The notes below the pieces were generated by a model that worked only from the letters and a program-made list of their open reading frames with translations, had not been told where the DNA came from and did no database searches. A stretch of 64,000 nucleotides of DNA from SURF-32 sp964648365 (lineage in GTDB: Bacteria; Planctomycetota; Phycisphaerae; UBA1845): contig CAZYLK010000006.1 in NCBI GenBank assembly GCA_964648365.1, forward strand, positions 1 through 64,000, in the 5' to 3' direction. Shown here piece by piece: positions 24,482 through 36,688 of the stretch. The position numbers and the translations under genes are program-made. Every line of letters starts with the position of its first letter. Positions within the stretch are counted from its first letter, which is position 1.

Positions 24482-25812
24482 ACCCCGGGGCATCCCGCTG
24501 CGAACAACCCGACCCGCCCGCCGTCACGGAAGCGCCGGCGCTTCAGGGACGGCTCATCGTCTGCGTCGCAAGCTGCTGGAACTACGATCCCACCAGCAAG
24601 CACCAGATCATGAAGCGCCTGGCGCGGCATAACGACATCCTGTGGATCAACTATCGCGGCACCCGCCGACCGGCGCTGAACGGCAGCGACCTGCGCGGCA
24701 TCGTCAGCACGCTTGGCCGCGTCGCACGCGGCATCGAGAGCGTCGACGCCGGAGTGCGGCAGTTGACGCCGCTGGTCATCCCCGGCGCCGGCGGACCCTG
24801 GCTGGGCGCCGCGCAGCGCCGGCTGCTGGTCTCCCAGGTCCGCCGCGCGGCCCGTCGCACCCGCCGAAACCCTGACCAGCCCGTGCAGATATGGTCGTTC
24901 GCGCCTGACGTGCCGTACCTGGCAGGTACGCTCGACGAAGAAGTCTTCGTGTACTACTGCGTAGATGAATTCGCGAAGTTTGAAGGGGTCGACGCGGACT
25001 ACATCCGACGGCTCGAACGCCAGACGCTCGACGCCGCCGACGTCGTCATCGCCAGCTCGGCCCAGCTCGCCCACGTCAAGGGACGCATCCGCGACGACAT
25101 CCACCTCGTTCGCCACGGCGTCGAGTTCGATCACTTCGCCCGCGCCTGGCGCGAGACCGGCCCAAGGCCGGCGGACATGCCGGACAACAACCGCCCGACG
25201 CTCGGCTTCTTCGGCCTCGTCCATCACTGGGTCGATGTTGAACTGCTGACGAATCTCGCCCGGCTGCGGCCGCAGTACAACATCGTCATCATTGGCGACT
25301 GCAAGGTGGACGTCTCCGCTCTGGCCGCTCAGCCGAACGTCTCGTTGCTGGGCCGCAAGCCGTACGCGTCGCTGCCCGACTATTGTCGATGGTTCGACGC
25401 GGCCCTGCTGCCCTTCGTCTGCGGGCCGTCCACGCACGAGATCAACCCGATCAAGCTCCGCGAATACCTGGCCGCCGGTCTGCGGACGATCGCCACACCG
25501 CTGCCGGAAGCCATCCGATACCGCGGCGTGGTCCGCTTCGCCGATCCGCGCGGCGGACTCATCGGCGCAGAACGCTACGCCGCCACGTGCGATTCCGCGC
25601 TTGATGCGGCCACGTCATCCGCGCCCGACGCAAACCGCGCCGCCCGCGAGCGCATCGCCGCAACCGTAGCGGCCGAATCGTGGGACGGCGTCGTCGAACG
25701 ATTGGCGGCCATCGTTGCGGACGTGCGCATCACGAAAACGGCCACCGCGCCCGCGCGCACGCTGACGCCGACCCGGCGGCCCGCCGCCCGCTCGCTCGCC
25801 CTTCCGGCGTGA
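24478..25812 (+). CDS. Glycosyltransferase (GT-B fold, GT1/GT4-like)
   Basis: Starting from a GTG that overlaps the kinase stop by 4 bp, the gene encodes 444 residues. The protein resembles GT-B glycosyltransferases: an N-terminal domain with VCVASCWNYDPTSKHQIMKRLARH, then after a linker the donor-binding half (TLGFFGLVHHWVDVELLTNLARLRP, VSLLGRKPYASLPDYCRWFDAALLPFV). ILREYLAAG-type sequence near NPIKLREYLAAGLRTIATPLPE carries the expected acidic and nucleotide-contact region. It probably adds a sugar during assembly of the exopolysaccharide exported by the neighbouring Wza-like protein. The alanine- and arginine-rich last 40 residues look disordered. Donor and acceptor cannot be read from sequence. 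Confidence 0.87.
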   Translation: MNPGASRCEQPDPPAVTEAPALQGRLIVCVASCWNYDPTSKHQIMKRLARHNDILWINYRGTRRPALNGSDLRGIVSTLGRVARGIESVDAGVRQLTPLVIPGAGGPWLGAAQRRLLVSQVRRAARRTRRNPDQPVQIWSFAPDVPYLAGTLDEEVFVYYCVDEFAKFEGVDADYIRRLERQTLDAADVVIASSAQLAHVKGRIRDDIHLVRHGVEFDHFARAWRETGPRPADMPDNNRPTLGFFGLVHHWVDVELLTNLARLRPQYNIVIIGDCKVDVSALAAQPNVSLLGRKPYASLPDYCRWFDAALLPFVCGPSTHEINPIKLREYLAAGLRTIATPLPEAIRYRGVVRFADPRGGLIGAERYAATCDSALDAATSSAPDANRAARERIAATVAAESWDGVVERLAAIVADVRITKTATAPARTLTPTRRPAARSLALPA

Positions 25813-26077
25813 CGTTTCACAATCAATTCACAACGCCGATGCGCGGACGCCCTCCCGCAGACCGGCGCCGCGCACACGAGGCACGATCTCCGACGTCCGC
25901 GGCGCCCAGGCCGGGCGGAGCGCCGAGCGCCGTTTGTTCACACGACGCTCCGCGGCGTATCTTCCCCCTCGGCACGACGTTGCACCACGCGGCGCGCCGG
26001 ATCCGATTTCTGCGGGAGTTACCCGGTTGCAACGCGGGGGTGGCTCGGTCACTATCCGGCCGCGGAAGGAGACGCCC

Positions 26078-27484
26078 ATGTCCACGGCCCCGAAGGAAAA
26101 ACCCGCAACCGGCAGCCAGCCCGCCGGCCGCGTCCCGCCCCAGGATCTCGACGCCGAAATGGCCCTGCTCGGCTCCATGATGATGGACCGCGAGACGGTG
26201 GGCCTGACGCTCCAGATCATCGGCCGCCACGACGTCAACTGGTTCTACCGGCCTGACCACCGCAAGCTCTTCGAAGTGCTGGTCGACATCTATGACCAGA
26301 ACCTGCCCATCGACCTGGTGCTGGTATCGGACGAGCTGCGCCGCCGCGGGCTCATGGACGAGATTGGCGGCGAGGACTACATGATCCAGCTTGCGGAGAG
26401 CTTCTCCGACTGGGCCAACGCCGAGCACTACGCCCGCGTTGTTCGCGACAAGGGCATGTTGCGCGATCTGATCCGCTGCACGCATGAAATCGCCGACGAA
26501 GCCTACACCGCGGCCGACGAAGCGAAGGTCATCCTCGACGAAGCGGAGCGCAAGCTGTTCGGCGTGACGGAAAGGCGCGTCTCGGGCACGGCGGTGCCGC
26601 TGTCGGAGACGCTCGCGCGGCTCGCCCGTCAGCTTGAAGCGCGCGGCGATGAGGGAATTCTGACCGGCGTACCGACGGGCTTCTACAAGCTCGACGAACT
26701 GACCAGCGGCTTCCAGTTCGGCGACCTGATCATCGTGGCCGCGCGCCCGTCCATGGGCAAGACGGCGCTGGGTTTGTCGATGGCCGAACACATGGCCGTC
26801 CACGAAGGCAAGCGCGTCGTCTTCTTCTCGATGGAAATGAGCAACGAGCAAGTCGCCCAGCGACTGCTGTGCAGCCACACCCGGTTCGACTCACACAAGC
26901 TGCGCCGCCGCATGTTGGGCGAGGATGACGCCCAGCGACTGATGATGGCCTGCGACGAACTGGCCCGGGCGGAATTCTACGTGGACGACACGCCGGGCAT
27001 GACCGTGCTGGAACTGCGTTCCAAGGCACGGCGGCTGGCCATGCAACGGCACATCGACGCGGTGTTCATCGACTATCTCCAACTGATGCACTCGCCCGGC
27101 TCGGAGAGCCGCCAGGCGGAAGTCGCCGCCATCAGCCGCGGGCTTAAGTCGCTCGGTCGCGAACTCAACGTGCCGATCGTCGTCATGGCTCAGCTCAACC
27201 GAATGGCCGAGGAGCGCCAGGGCCATCGCCCCCGCATGAGCGACCTGCGCGAATCCGGCGCGATCGAACAGGACGCCGACGTCATTCTCCTGATCCACCG
27301 CGAGGAATACTACAAGCCCGAGGACGAGGCCGTGGCCGGCCTGGCCGAGATCATCATCGCCAAGCAGCGCAACGGCCCGACGGATACGGTCAAGGTCACG
27401 TTCAACAAGCGCTCGACGCGTTTCGAGAACTATGCCCCCGAGGCGGCCGCCATGAGCTACGCGGGCGGGCCGGCGCCCTTCTGA
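26078..27484 (+). CDS. dnaB: Replicative DNA helicase DnaB
   Basis: The 468-residue protein has the DnaB N-terminal domain (about residues 15-120, PPQDLDAEMALLGSMMMD), a linker helix and the RecA-like helicase domain. Walker A is ARPSMGKTAL near 219-228, followed by VFFSMEMS, the VFIDYLQLM Walker B and the DLRESGAIEQDADVI motif. DnaB unwinds the fork as a hexamer. A strong Shine-Dalgarno (GGAAGGAG) lies 6-7 bases before the ATG, which fixes the start. The 265 bp upstream are non-coding and follow the polysaccharide gene. No intein or other insertion is present. Confidence 0.96.
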   Translation: MSTAPKEKPATGSQPAGRVPPQDLDAEMALLGSMMMDRETVGLTLQIIGRHDVNWFYRPDHRKLFEVLVDIYDQNLPIDLVLVSDELRRRGLMDEIGGEDYMIQLAESFSDWANAEHYARVVRDKGMLRDLIRCTHEIADEAYTAADEAKVILDEAERKLFGVTERRVSGTAVPLSETLARLARQLEARGDEGILTGVPTGFYKLDELTSGFQFGDLIIVAARPSMGKTALGLSMAEHMAVHEGKRVVFFSMEMSNEQVAQRLLCSHTRFDSHKLRRRMLGEDDAQRLMMACDELARAEFYVDDTPGMTVLELRSKARRLAMQRHIDAVFIDYLQLMHSPGSESRQAEVAAISRGLKSLGRELNVPIVVMAQLNRMAEERQGHRPRMSDLRESGAIEQDADVILLIHREEYYKPEDEAVAGLAEIIIAKQRNGPTDTVKVTFNKRSTRFENYAPEAAAMSYAGGPAPF

Positions 27485-27517
27485 CGCCGTGCGCAGTGCG
27501 ACGCAGCCCGAGGCGTC

Positions 27518-29428
27518 TCAGGCGCTGTCCTGACGCTTGAGCACGACGATGGTCACGTCATCTTCCTGCGGCGCGCCATCCGCAAACGTCTTCGCCTCGT
27601 GGTAGATTCCCCGGATCAGCGTTTCCGGCGGCTCGCCCGCTTGCTGCAGGATCACCCGCTGAAGCCGCTCCAGCCCGAACAGTTCTCGCGCGGCCGTCGC
27701 CCACTCGAACACGCCGTCGGTCAGCACGATCAGCATGTCGCCCGGCTCGAACGGGAATTCCGTTCCGCGCCCGTACGGGGCCTCGGCCATGACGCCCAGC
27801 GGCATTCCGTCGGTCCGGCACACGACCAGATCCCGCTCGCGGGCGCGATAGTGATAGATCGGTCCATGTCCGGCCGAGCAGACGCAGACCCGGTGTGCGG
27901 ACGGTTCCACGACTACGCCGGCATAGGTCACGAACCGGCCGCGCGGAAGGTCGGCCACCAGCAGATCGTTGAGTCGGCTCAGCAGAACGCTCAGATCGTG
28001 GAGAATCGCAAAACTGGCCCGTGCGTACGCCCGGCACACCGCCGTCACCAGCGCGGGCCCCACTCCGTGTCCCGACACGTCCGCCAGTGAGATGAACAAC
28101 CGCCCGTCCGGGAGCACCTGCCAGTCATAGTAGTCGCCGCCGGTCTTGTCGGCCGGTTTGCTCCAGCCGGCGACGATGTAACCCGGCAGGTCCGGCGCGG
28201 AAGTGGGCAGCAGACCCTGCTGGATCTCCCGCGCGATATCGAGGTCGCGCTCGATCCGCTTCCGCGCCGCCTTCTCGACGGCGAGCCGGTCCACATTTGC
28301 ACGGAGATCCGCGGTCATCACGTTGAAACTGTGGGCAAGCGTGTGGATCTCCGTGGCCGTCGCGGTTTCATCGACGCGCGCTTCGAGGTTGCCGGCGCTG
28401 ATCTGCGCCACGCTGTGTTCGAGCGCCGAGATCGGAGCGGCCACTCTGCCGGCGACCCAGTAGATGCACGCGCCCATCAACAGCAACGTGATCACCAGCG
28501 CCGATGCGCCGACCACGACGCGATGGCGAACGCTGCTGAGCACCGCCTCCGCCGGCATACGGCACACGAACACCCATCCGGTGGATGGCACCGACGCATA
28601 GAACACGCCCACCGGTCCGTCCGACTCCCAACGATCGATCCAGGCGGCGCCGTCATGTCCGGAAAGCATGGCCGGCACGACTTCCGCCAGACCCGATGCG
28701 CCCTCCTGCGCGCCGTACTCCAGCACCGTGCGTGCCATGATCCGCGTCGCGTCCGGATGAAAAACGTATCGCCCGTCCGGGGTCAGAATCACAAAGTCGA
28801 GTTGCTCGTGCAGGGAGTGTCCGACGGTTTCCCGCAGGCGAGGCAAGTCGATGTCGACGGTGCAGACGCCGCCGAACGTGCCTTCCGGCGTCGTGAACGG
28901 CGCCGAATAGGTGCTCATCAGCGTGTTGCCCGCCCCCTCGTCGAAGTAAGGCTCGCTCCAGACGCCCTTGCCCAGCCGTCTCGGCTCGCTGTACCACGTA
29001 TAGGCCGGGTCGGAGAACCAGTCATACACGCTTTCGTCGATGTTGACGCGGCGGAAGCGCGGCCCGTCCCGGCACACGTACGGACCGAACAGACCCTCCG
29101 GCTTGCGCGTGCCCGGCTCGAACGCCGCGCAGGAGCCGTAGATCAGCGCCATCTGACCGACGTTGGACTCCAGCCGTTCGTAAACCTCGTCGTCCGAGAG
29201 ACGGTCCGCCGCCTCCAGATGCCGGGCCGACACTTCCGCCACCCGCGCCGCCTCCGACAGGTAGCCGTCGAGGCGCGCGGTAAAACTGCTTGCCAGCCGG
29301 GACATCGCCCGCTCCGCCGCCAGTTCGGATTCCTCGTACAGCGCAACGCCCGCGAACCCCAGGATGACCACGTAGATCACCAGCGTCGGTCCGGCGATCA
29401 TCAGCATCATCTGGTGGCGCAGTTTCAC
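27518..29428 (-). CDS. Membrane Cache/HAMP/RsbU-type PP2C phosphatase
   Basis: The 636-residue protein has a first membrane helix (about residues 8-30) and a double-Cache-type extracellular sensor (about 35-295, with TWYSEPRRLGKGVWSEPYFDEG). A second helix near 300-322 and a HAMP region follow, then a SpoIIE/RsbU phosphatase domain from about 400. Motifs are GLLPTSAPDLPGYIVAG, GGDYYDW, ISLADVSGHGVGPAL and VLTDGVFEW, with the metal aspartates in place. Enzymes of this kind dephosphorylate STAS-domain antagonists; a STAS protein is encoded at 12.9 kb, so they may work together, which is inference. It lies convergent to dnaB and directly downstream of the PP2C gene. Confidence 0.93.
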   Translation of the reverse strand: MKLRHQMMLMIAGPTLVIYVVILGFAGVALYEESELAAERAMSRLASSFTARLDGYLSEAARVAEVSARHLEAADRLSDDEVYERLESNVGQMALIYGSCAAFEPGTRKPEGLFGPYVCRDGPRFRRVNIDESVYDWFSDPAYTWYSEPRRLGKGVWSEPYFDEGAGNTLMSTYSAPFTTPEGTFGGVCTVDIDLPRLRETVGHSLHEQLDFVILTPDGRYVFHPDATRIMARTVLEYGAQEGASGLAEVVPAMLSGHDGAAWIDRWESDGPVGVFYASVPSTGWVFVCRMPAEAVLSSVRHRVVVGASALVITLLLMGACIYWVAGRVAAPISALEHSVAQISAGNLEARVDETATATEIHTLAHSFNVMTADLRANVDRLAVEKAARKRIERDLDIAREIQQGLLPTSAPDLPGYIVAGWSKPADKTGGDYYDWQVLPDGRLFISLADVSGHGVGPALVTAVCRAYARASFAILHDLSVLLSRLNDLLVADLPRGRFVTYAGVVVEPSAHRVCVCSAGHGPIYHYRARERDLVVCRTDGMPLGVMAEAPYGRGTEFPFEPGDMLIVLTDGVFEWATAARELFGLERLQRVILQQAGEPPETLIRGIYHEAKTFADGAPQEDDVTIVVLKRQDSA

Positions 29429-29480
29429 GGGACGCTCGAGTAACGCCGGAGCCTTCGGACGGACTGCCCGCCGGTCGGCC

Positions 29481-30305
29481 CTATGTTACCCGCCCGGTCG
29501 GCGGCCGGTAGATCAGCACCGACAGATCGTCCGGCTTGCACGGGCCCTCGCCGTCGGACGCCATGCGCTGCCGGCACCGGTCCACGAGCGTCCGGGCGCA
29601 CGCGGGCAGATCGCCCCGACGGACGATCCCGCAGATCTCGTCCAGTCGCAGATTGTCAAACAGCCCGTCGCTGGCCACCACCAGTGTATCGCGCGGGTTG
29701 AGCCGAACCACCGGCCCCACGTCGATGCGCATGTCGCCGGAGCCGACCATGTTCGACACGACGTGCCGGTCGTCGTGCTCCATGGCGGCGTCCTTGTCGA
29801 GCAGCCCCGCCTCCACACTGTAGCCGACGGGCGAATGCGCGATCGTCTGCATCCGGATGCGGCCGCGTTGCCCCGTAATGAACACCTCCGAATCGCCCAC
29901 GTGGTACGAACGCACGCGTCCGTCGTCGATTTCCACCACCGCCAGCGTCGTGGCCGCGCCCACCCCGAGACCGCGCACGGCCTCGTTGGCCCGGTCGAAA
30001 CCGGCCAGAATGCCGGGCTGAAGCTCGCCCCCGCCGGCAAGCGATGCCTCGATCTGCTCAGCGACGGACGCGACCGCCAGGTGCGACGCCTGCTCGCCCG
30101 CCGGCAGCCCGCCGAAACCGTCCGCCAGAATCAGAACGCCCCGCCGCCCGTTCACCGGCGCTACCACGATCGCATCCTCGTTGAGGTCCGCCCCATCCGG
30201 ACGCCGATGCGTGTAGTAGGCGACGCGACCGCCCGCCACGGCCATGCACTCCGGCCCGGCCATGTCCTCGGCGATCAACATTCGCGTGGCGCCGATCGCG
30301 GTCAC
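29481..30305 (-). CDS. PP2C-family serine/threonine phosphatase
   Basis: The 274-residue protein is a compact PP2C phosphatase. Metal-binding motifs are visible as RRPDGADLNEDAIVV, LILADGFGGLPAGEQAS and VVASDGLFDNL, with SYHVGDSEVFI in between. It begins 4 bases after the stop of the kinase gene on the same strand, so kinase and phosphatase form a pair. The likely role is to reverse phosphorylation by that kinase. No membrane segment is seen, so it is probably cytoplasmic. Confidence 0.92.
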   Translation of the reverse strand: MTAIGATRMLIAEDMAGPECMAVAGGRVAYYTHRRPDGADLNEDAIVVAPVNGRRGVLILADGFGGLPAGEQASHLAVASVAEQIEASLAGGGELQPGILAGFDRANEAVRGLGVGAATTLAVVEIDDGRVRSYHVGDSEVFITGQRGRIRMQTIAHSPVGYSVEAGLLDKDAAMEHDDRHVVSNMVGSGDMRIDVGPVVRLNPRDTLVVASDGLFDNLRLDEICGIVRRGDLPACARTLVDRCRQRMASDGEGPCKPDDLSVLIYRPPTGRVT

Positions 30306-30309
30306 ATCC

Positions 30310-31611
30310 TCAGCTCCGTTGGGAGAGCCGTTTTACACACCACGGACAGAAGTCCCAGTAGTCGCGCAACACGCCCCACCGGCAATGAGCGCAGCGATCG
30401 CGCGTTCCCGCCAGAGGCCACGCCCGCGTGAGCTTCCGCCGGCACCAGGGGCAGTAGCGCATGAAGGGCATAATCCACTTATCGGCGCAGTCAGCGTTTC
30501 CGCATCGGCCCGCGTAACGCACGTCGGAATAGCGGTAGACGCTGTCGGGGTGAATCGCAGCGCCGTAGCACCAGCCGCAGAACCGCCAGTCCGACTTGAC
30601 GCCGCGCCGGCAGCGCGGGCAGCGCTGTGGAAACCGGGTCGGCTGCTTCGCCGGCTTCCGACGGGCGCCGCACCAGGGGCATCCCTGCATCACTTCGGCC
30701 ATTGGACCGGTGCAGCGATGACAGGCCTCGCGAACCTCCAGCGATGACCCGAAGTTGCGCGAGAACTCCTGCCAGCGCAGCGACTTCCACTTCACGCCGC
30801 TTTCCGTCTTGCGCCCCCGGCGCGTCGCTGTCCGCCGTATGACCCGCCCGCGGATGCGCCCGAACGCACGCGCCAGCGCGTCGGCATCTGCATAGCGCCG
30901 CTCGCTGTCCACCTCCAGCGAGCGCTTCAGCAGTTTGATCATCTCCGGGTGGACCGTTCGACGCAGCCGATCCATCCCCGCGGGGGGCCAGGCGAACGGC
31001 CACTCGGGCAATACGCCCGCAAACATCCGGTACAACACCAGACCCAGCGAAAACACGTCCGATCGCAGGGAGACTTTGCCCATCGCCTGCTCGGGCGCGA
31101 TGTAACCGACGGTGCCTGATCCCGAGGCCACCATCGTCCGCAGCGCCAGCCGGGCAATGCCGAAGTCCGCCAGCCGCACGCGGTTGTCCGGAAACAGAAT
31201 GAAGTTCTCCGGCTTGATGTCGCGGTGCATGATGTGTTTGCGATGGGCGTAGGCCACCGCGTCGATCATCTGCGTGGCGAGTTGAAGACTGGTCCGCGGC
31301 GACATCCGCCGGGCGAGGCGGTCGCACAACGTCTCGACGCCCAGCGGACTGGCGACGTAGAACACGCCGTCGATGACCCCGGCATCCTTGATGGGCAGGA
31401 TGTTCGGATGATCGAGCTGCGCCGTCATGCGGACTTCCTTGCGGAAGTCGTTCATCATGTCCCGTGTGACCTGCGAGGGATGCGGCACCTTAAGAGCCAC
31501 CGGAACGCCCGAGACCGTATCCCGCGCCTGATAGACCGTAGCGTACCCCCCCTCCGCCAGGCGCCGCTCGATGCGGTACTTTCCGAGTTTGCCGCGCACG
31601 CGAATCAACAA
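30310..31611 (-). CDS. Serine/threonine kinase with C-terminal zinc ribbons
   Basis: The 433-residue protein starts with a complete Hanks-type kinase domain (about residues 9-265). It has the glycine loop LAEGGYATVY, the lysine in VALKVPH, the catalytic loop HRDIKPENF, DFG in LADFGIARL and YIAPEQ. Instead of the usual membrane helix and sensor, the C-terminal third is a string of CxxC pairs (CHRC, CPWC, CPRC, CGWC, CPWC, CAHC, CPWC) interleaved with tryptophans, apparently several zinc ribbons. With the adjacent PP2C gene this forms a reversible phosphorylation pair, and zinc binding might couple it to nucleic acid, protein or redox signals. That last step is inference. Confidence 0.9.
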   Translation of the reverse strand: MLIRVRGKLGKYRIERRLAEGGYATVYQARDTVSGVPVALKVPHPSQVTRDMMNDFRKEVRMTAQLDHPNILPIKDAGVIDGVFYVASPLGVETLCDRLARRMSPRTSLQLATQMIDAVAYAHRKHIMHRDIKPENFILFPDNRVRLADFGIARLALRTMVASGSGTVGYIAPEQAMGKVSLRSDVFSLGLVLYRMFAGVLPEWPFAWPPAGMDRLRRTVHPEMIKLLKRSLEVDSERRYADADALARAFGRIRGRVIRRTATRRGRKTESGVKWKSLRWQEFSRNFGSSLEVREACHRCTGPMAEVMQGCPWCGARRKPAKQPTRFPQRCPRCRRGVKSDWRFCGWCYGAAIHPDSVYRYSDVRYAGRCGNADCADKWIMPFMRYCPWCRRKLTRAWPLAGTRDRCAHCRWGVLRDYWDFCPWCVKRLSQRS

Positions 31612-31619
31612 TTACTCCG

Positions 31620-31664
31620 GGGGAAGAAGGGAGTAAGGGAGCGAGGGAGTAAGGGAGTAAGGCA
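31620..31664 (+). repeat. GGGAGTAA word repeat (left arm)
   Basis: Irregular words GGGAGTAA and GGGAGCGA in the leader of the kinase gene. The same words occur inverted at 31796-31842, so the two arms could pair. Between them (31665-31795) lies AT-richer sequence with TATATG- and ATAATTG-like hexamers but no well-spaced promoter. Confidence 0.82.
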
Positions 31665-31795
31665 AGAACAGATTGACACATCTCATATAATTGGTCGCTC
31701 GTGTGGCCAATCGGTGCCGGCAATCCGCGACTGCATTCGTCGCCTCGTCATCTCCCAATTCGCTCAGCACGCAAAAGTGTATACGGGCGCAAGTC

Positions 31796-31841
31796 CTTCC
31801 CTCACTCGCTCACTCCCTTACTCCCTTACTCCCTTCTTCAC

Positions 31842-31842
<1 letters not shown>
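31796..31842 (-). repeat. GGGAGTAA word repeat (right arm, inverted)
   Basis: Inverted counterpart of 31620-31664. It ends exactly at the secA stop codon, so it abuts the gene end as other repeats in this window do. Confidence 0.82.
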
Positions 31843-35990
<4,148 letters not shown>

Positions 35991-36143
35991 GGTCCGTTCC
36001 TTTTCAGTCAAGTGCCGGCGCGGCGGGTGTCTTCACGCCGGCCGGGCCTATGCCTCTGTTGATTCGGTCAGTCGTCGATGGTGCAGCGCTGCGCCCGCAA
36101 GGCGTGCCTCGCGTGCGGCGCACGGGACGGCCGGGGAGGCAGA

Positions 36144-36488
36144 CTAAGGCCCGTACAGACCGCCGATTCTGGAGACGAAGACGACGTGGTGCTGATGAAC
36201 CGTGCAGGGCGCCGGGCGGGCGGCGCGACCGGGAGCCGGCTTGAATCGCAGACCGTGATGGGCGGCGACCACGATCGCCGCGGACGCCACAAACCCCGGC
36301 CCGGCATCCGGAGCGGCGGCCCAGGACGACGACACCACCTGGCCCAGCGTGTGCCGCGAAGCCGCCCGCGCCTTTTCAGCGAACGCGGGGATCAGAACGA
36401 TCGAGACCGCCACGACGGCGCCGAGACAGCGCGCGCCCTTCGCGGGAGCAGCGATCGTGGCATTCGTACTTGCGGGCGCCGCGGTCAT
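36144..36488 (-). CDS. Small predicted exported protein
   Basis: This 114-residue frame is unrecognised. A hydrophobic stretch (GAVVAVSIVLIPAFAEKARA, about residues 23-42) ends in an AxA-like site, as in a Sec signal. The rest is alanine-rich with several histidines and a terminal GGLYGP. A TATAAT hexamer lies 8 bases upstream of the ATG, so the transcript would start next to the start codon. It is unusual for a spurious frame to carry both, but I give it only moderate confidence. Confidence 0.45.
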   Translation of the reverse strand: MTAAPASTNATIAAPAKGARCLGAVVAVSIVLIPAFAEKARAASRHTLGQVVSSSWAAAPDAGPGFVASAAIVVAAHHGLRFKPAPGRAARPAPCTVHQHHVVFVSRIGGLYGP

Positions 36489-36496
36489 GCGCGTTC

Positions 36497-36502
36497 ATTA
36501 TA
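36497..36502 (-). promoter_or_regulatory. TATAAT box directly upstream of the small exported gene
   Basis: A perfect -10 hexamer on the minus strand, 8 bases before the ATG at 36488. The -35 region is poor (TTCCCC about 16 bp upstream). It would give a leaderless or nearly leaderless mRNA. Confidence 0.4.
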
Positions 36503-36626
36503 GTCCGCGCAGCCGGTTGGGGAAGGGACCAGACGCAACCAGACAGGCGGCTTCAGCGGGCAGCGGGCTACACCGCGTGGCGGCCGGCCGCGGGACGGCG
36601 CTGCCGCCCGAGAAGCGCAACAGAAA

Positions 36627-36654
36627 GCCCCGGCCGACTCGCGTCGACCGGGGC
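36627..36654 (-). terminator. Intrinsic terminator after the PKD metalloprotease
   Basis: GCCCCGGCCGAC and GTCGACCGGGGC form a 12-bp stem with one G-U pair and a 4-nt loop, 35 bases past the stop codon on the minus strand. It is followed by TTTCTGTT, a weak T tract. Confidence 0.6.
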
Positions 36655-36688
36655 CAAAGAGGTTAAGAAACGGGCTGCCGATCAGCGG

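Noticed and set aside
31665..31795. Rightward promoter TTGACA/TATAAT near 31674-31692
   Set aside because: The two hexamers are only 7 bp apart and no rightward gene follows.
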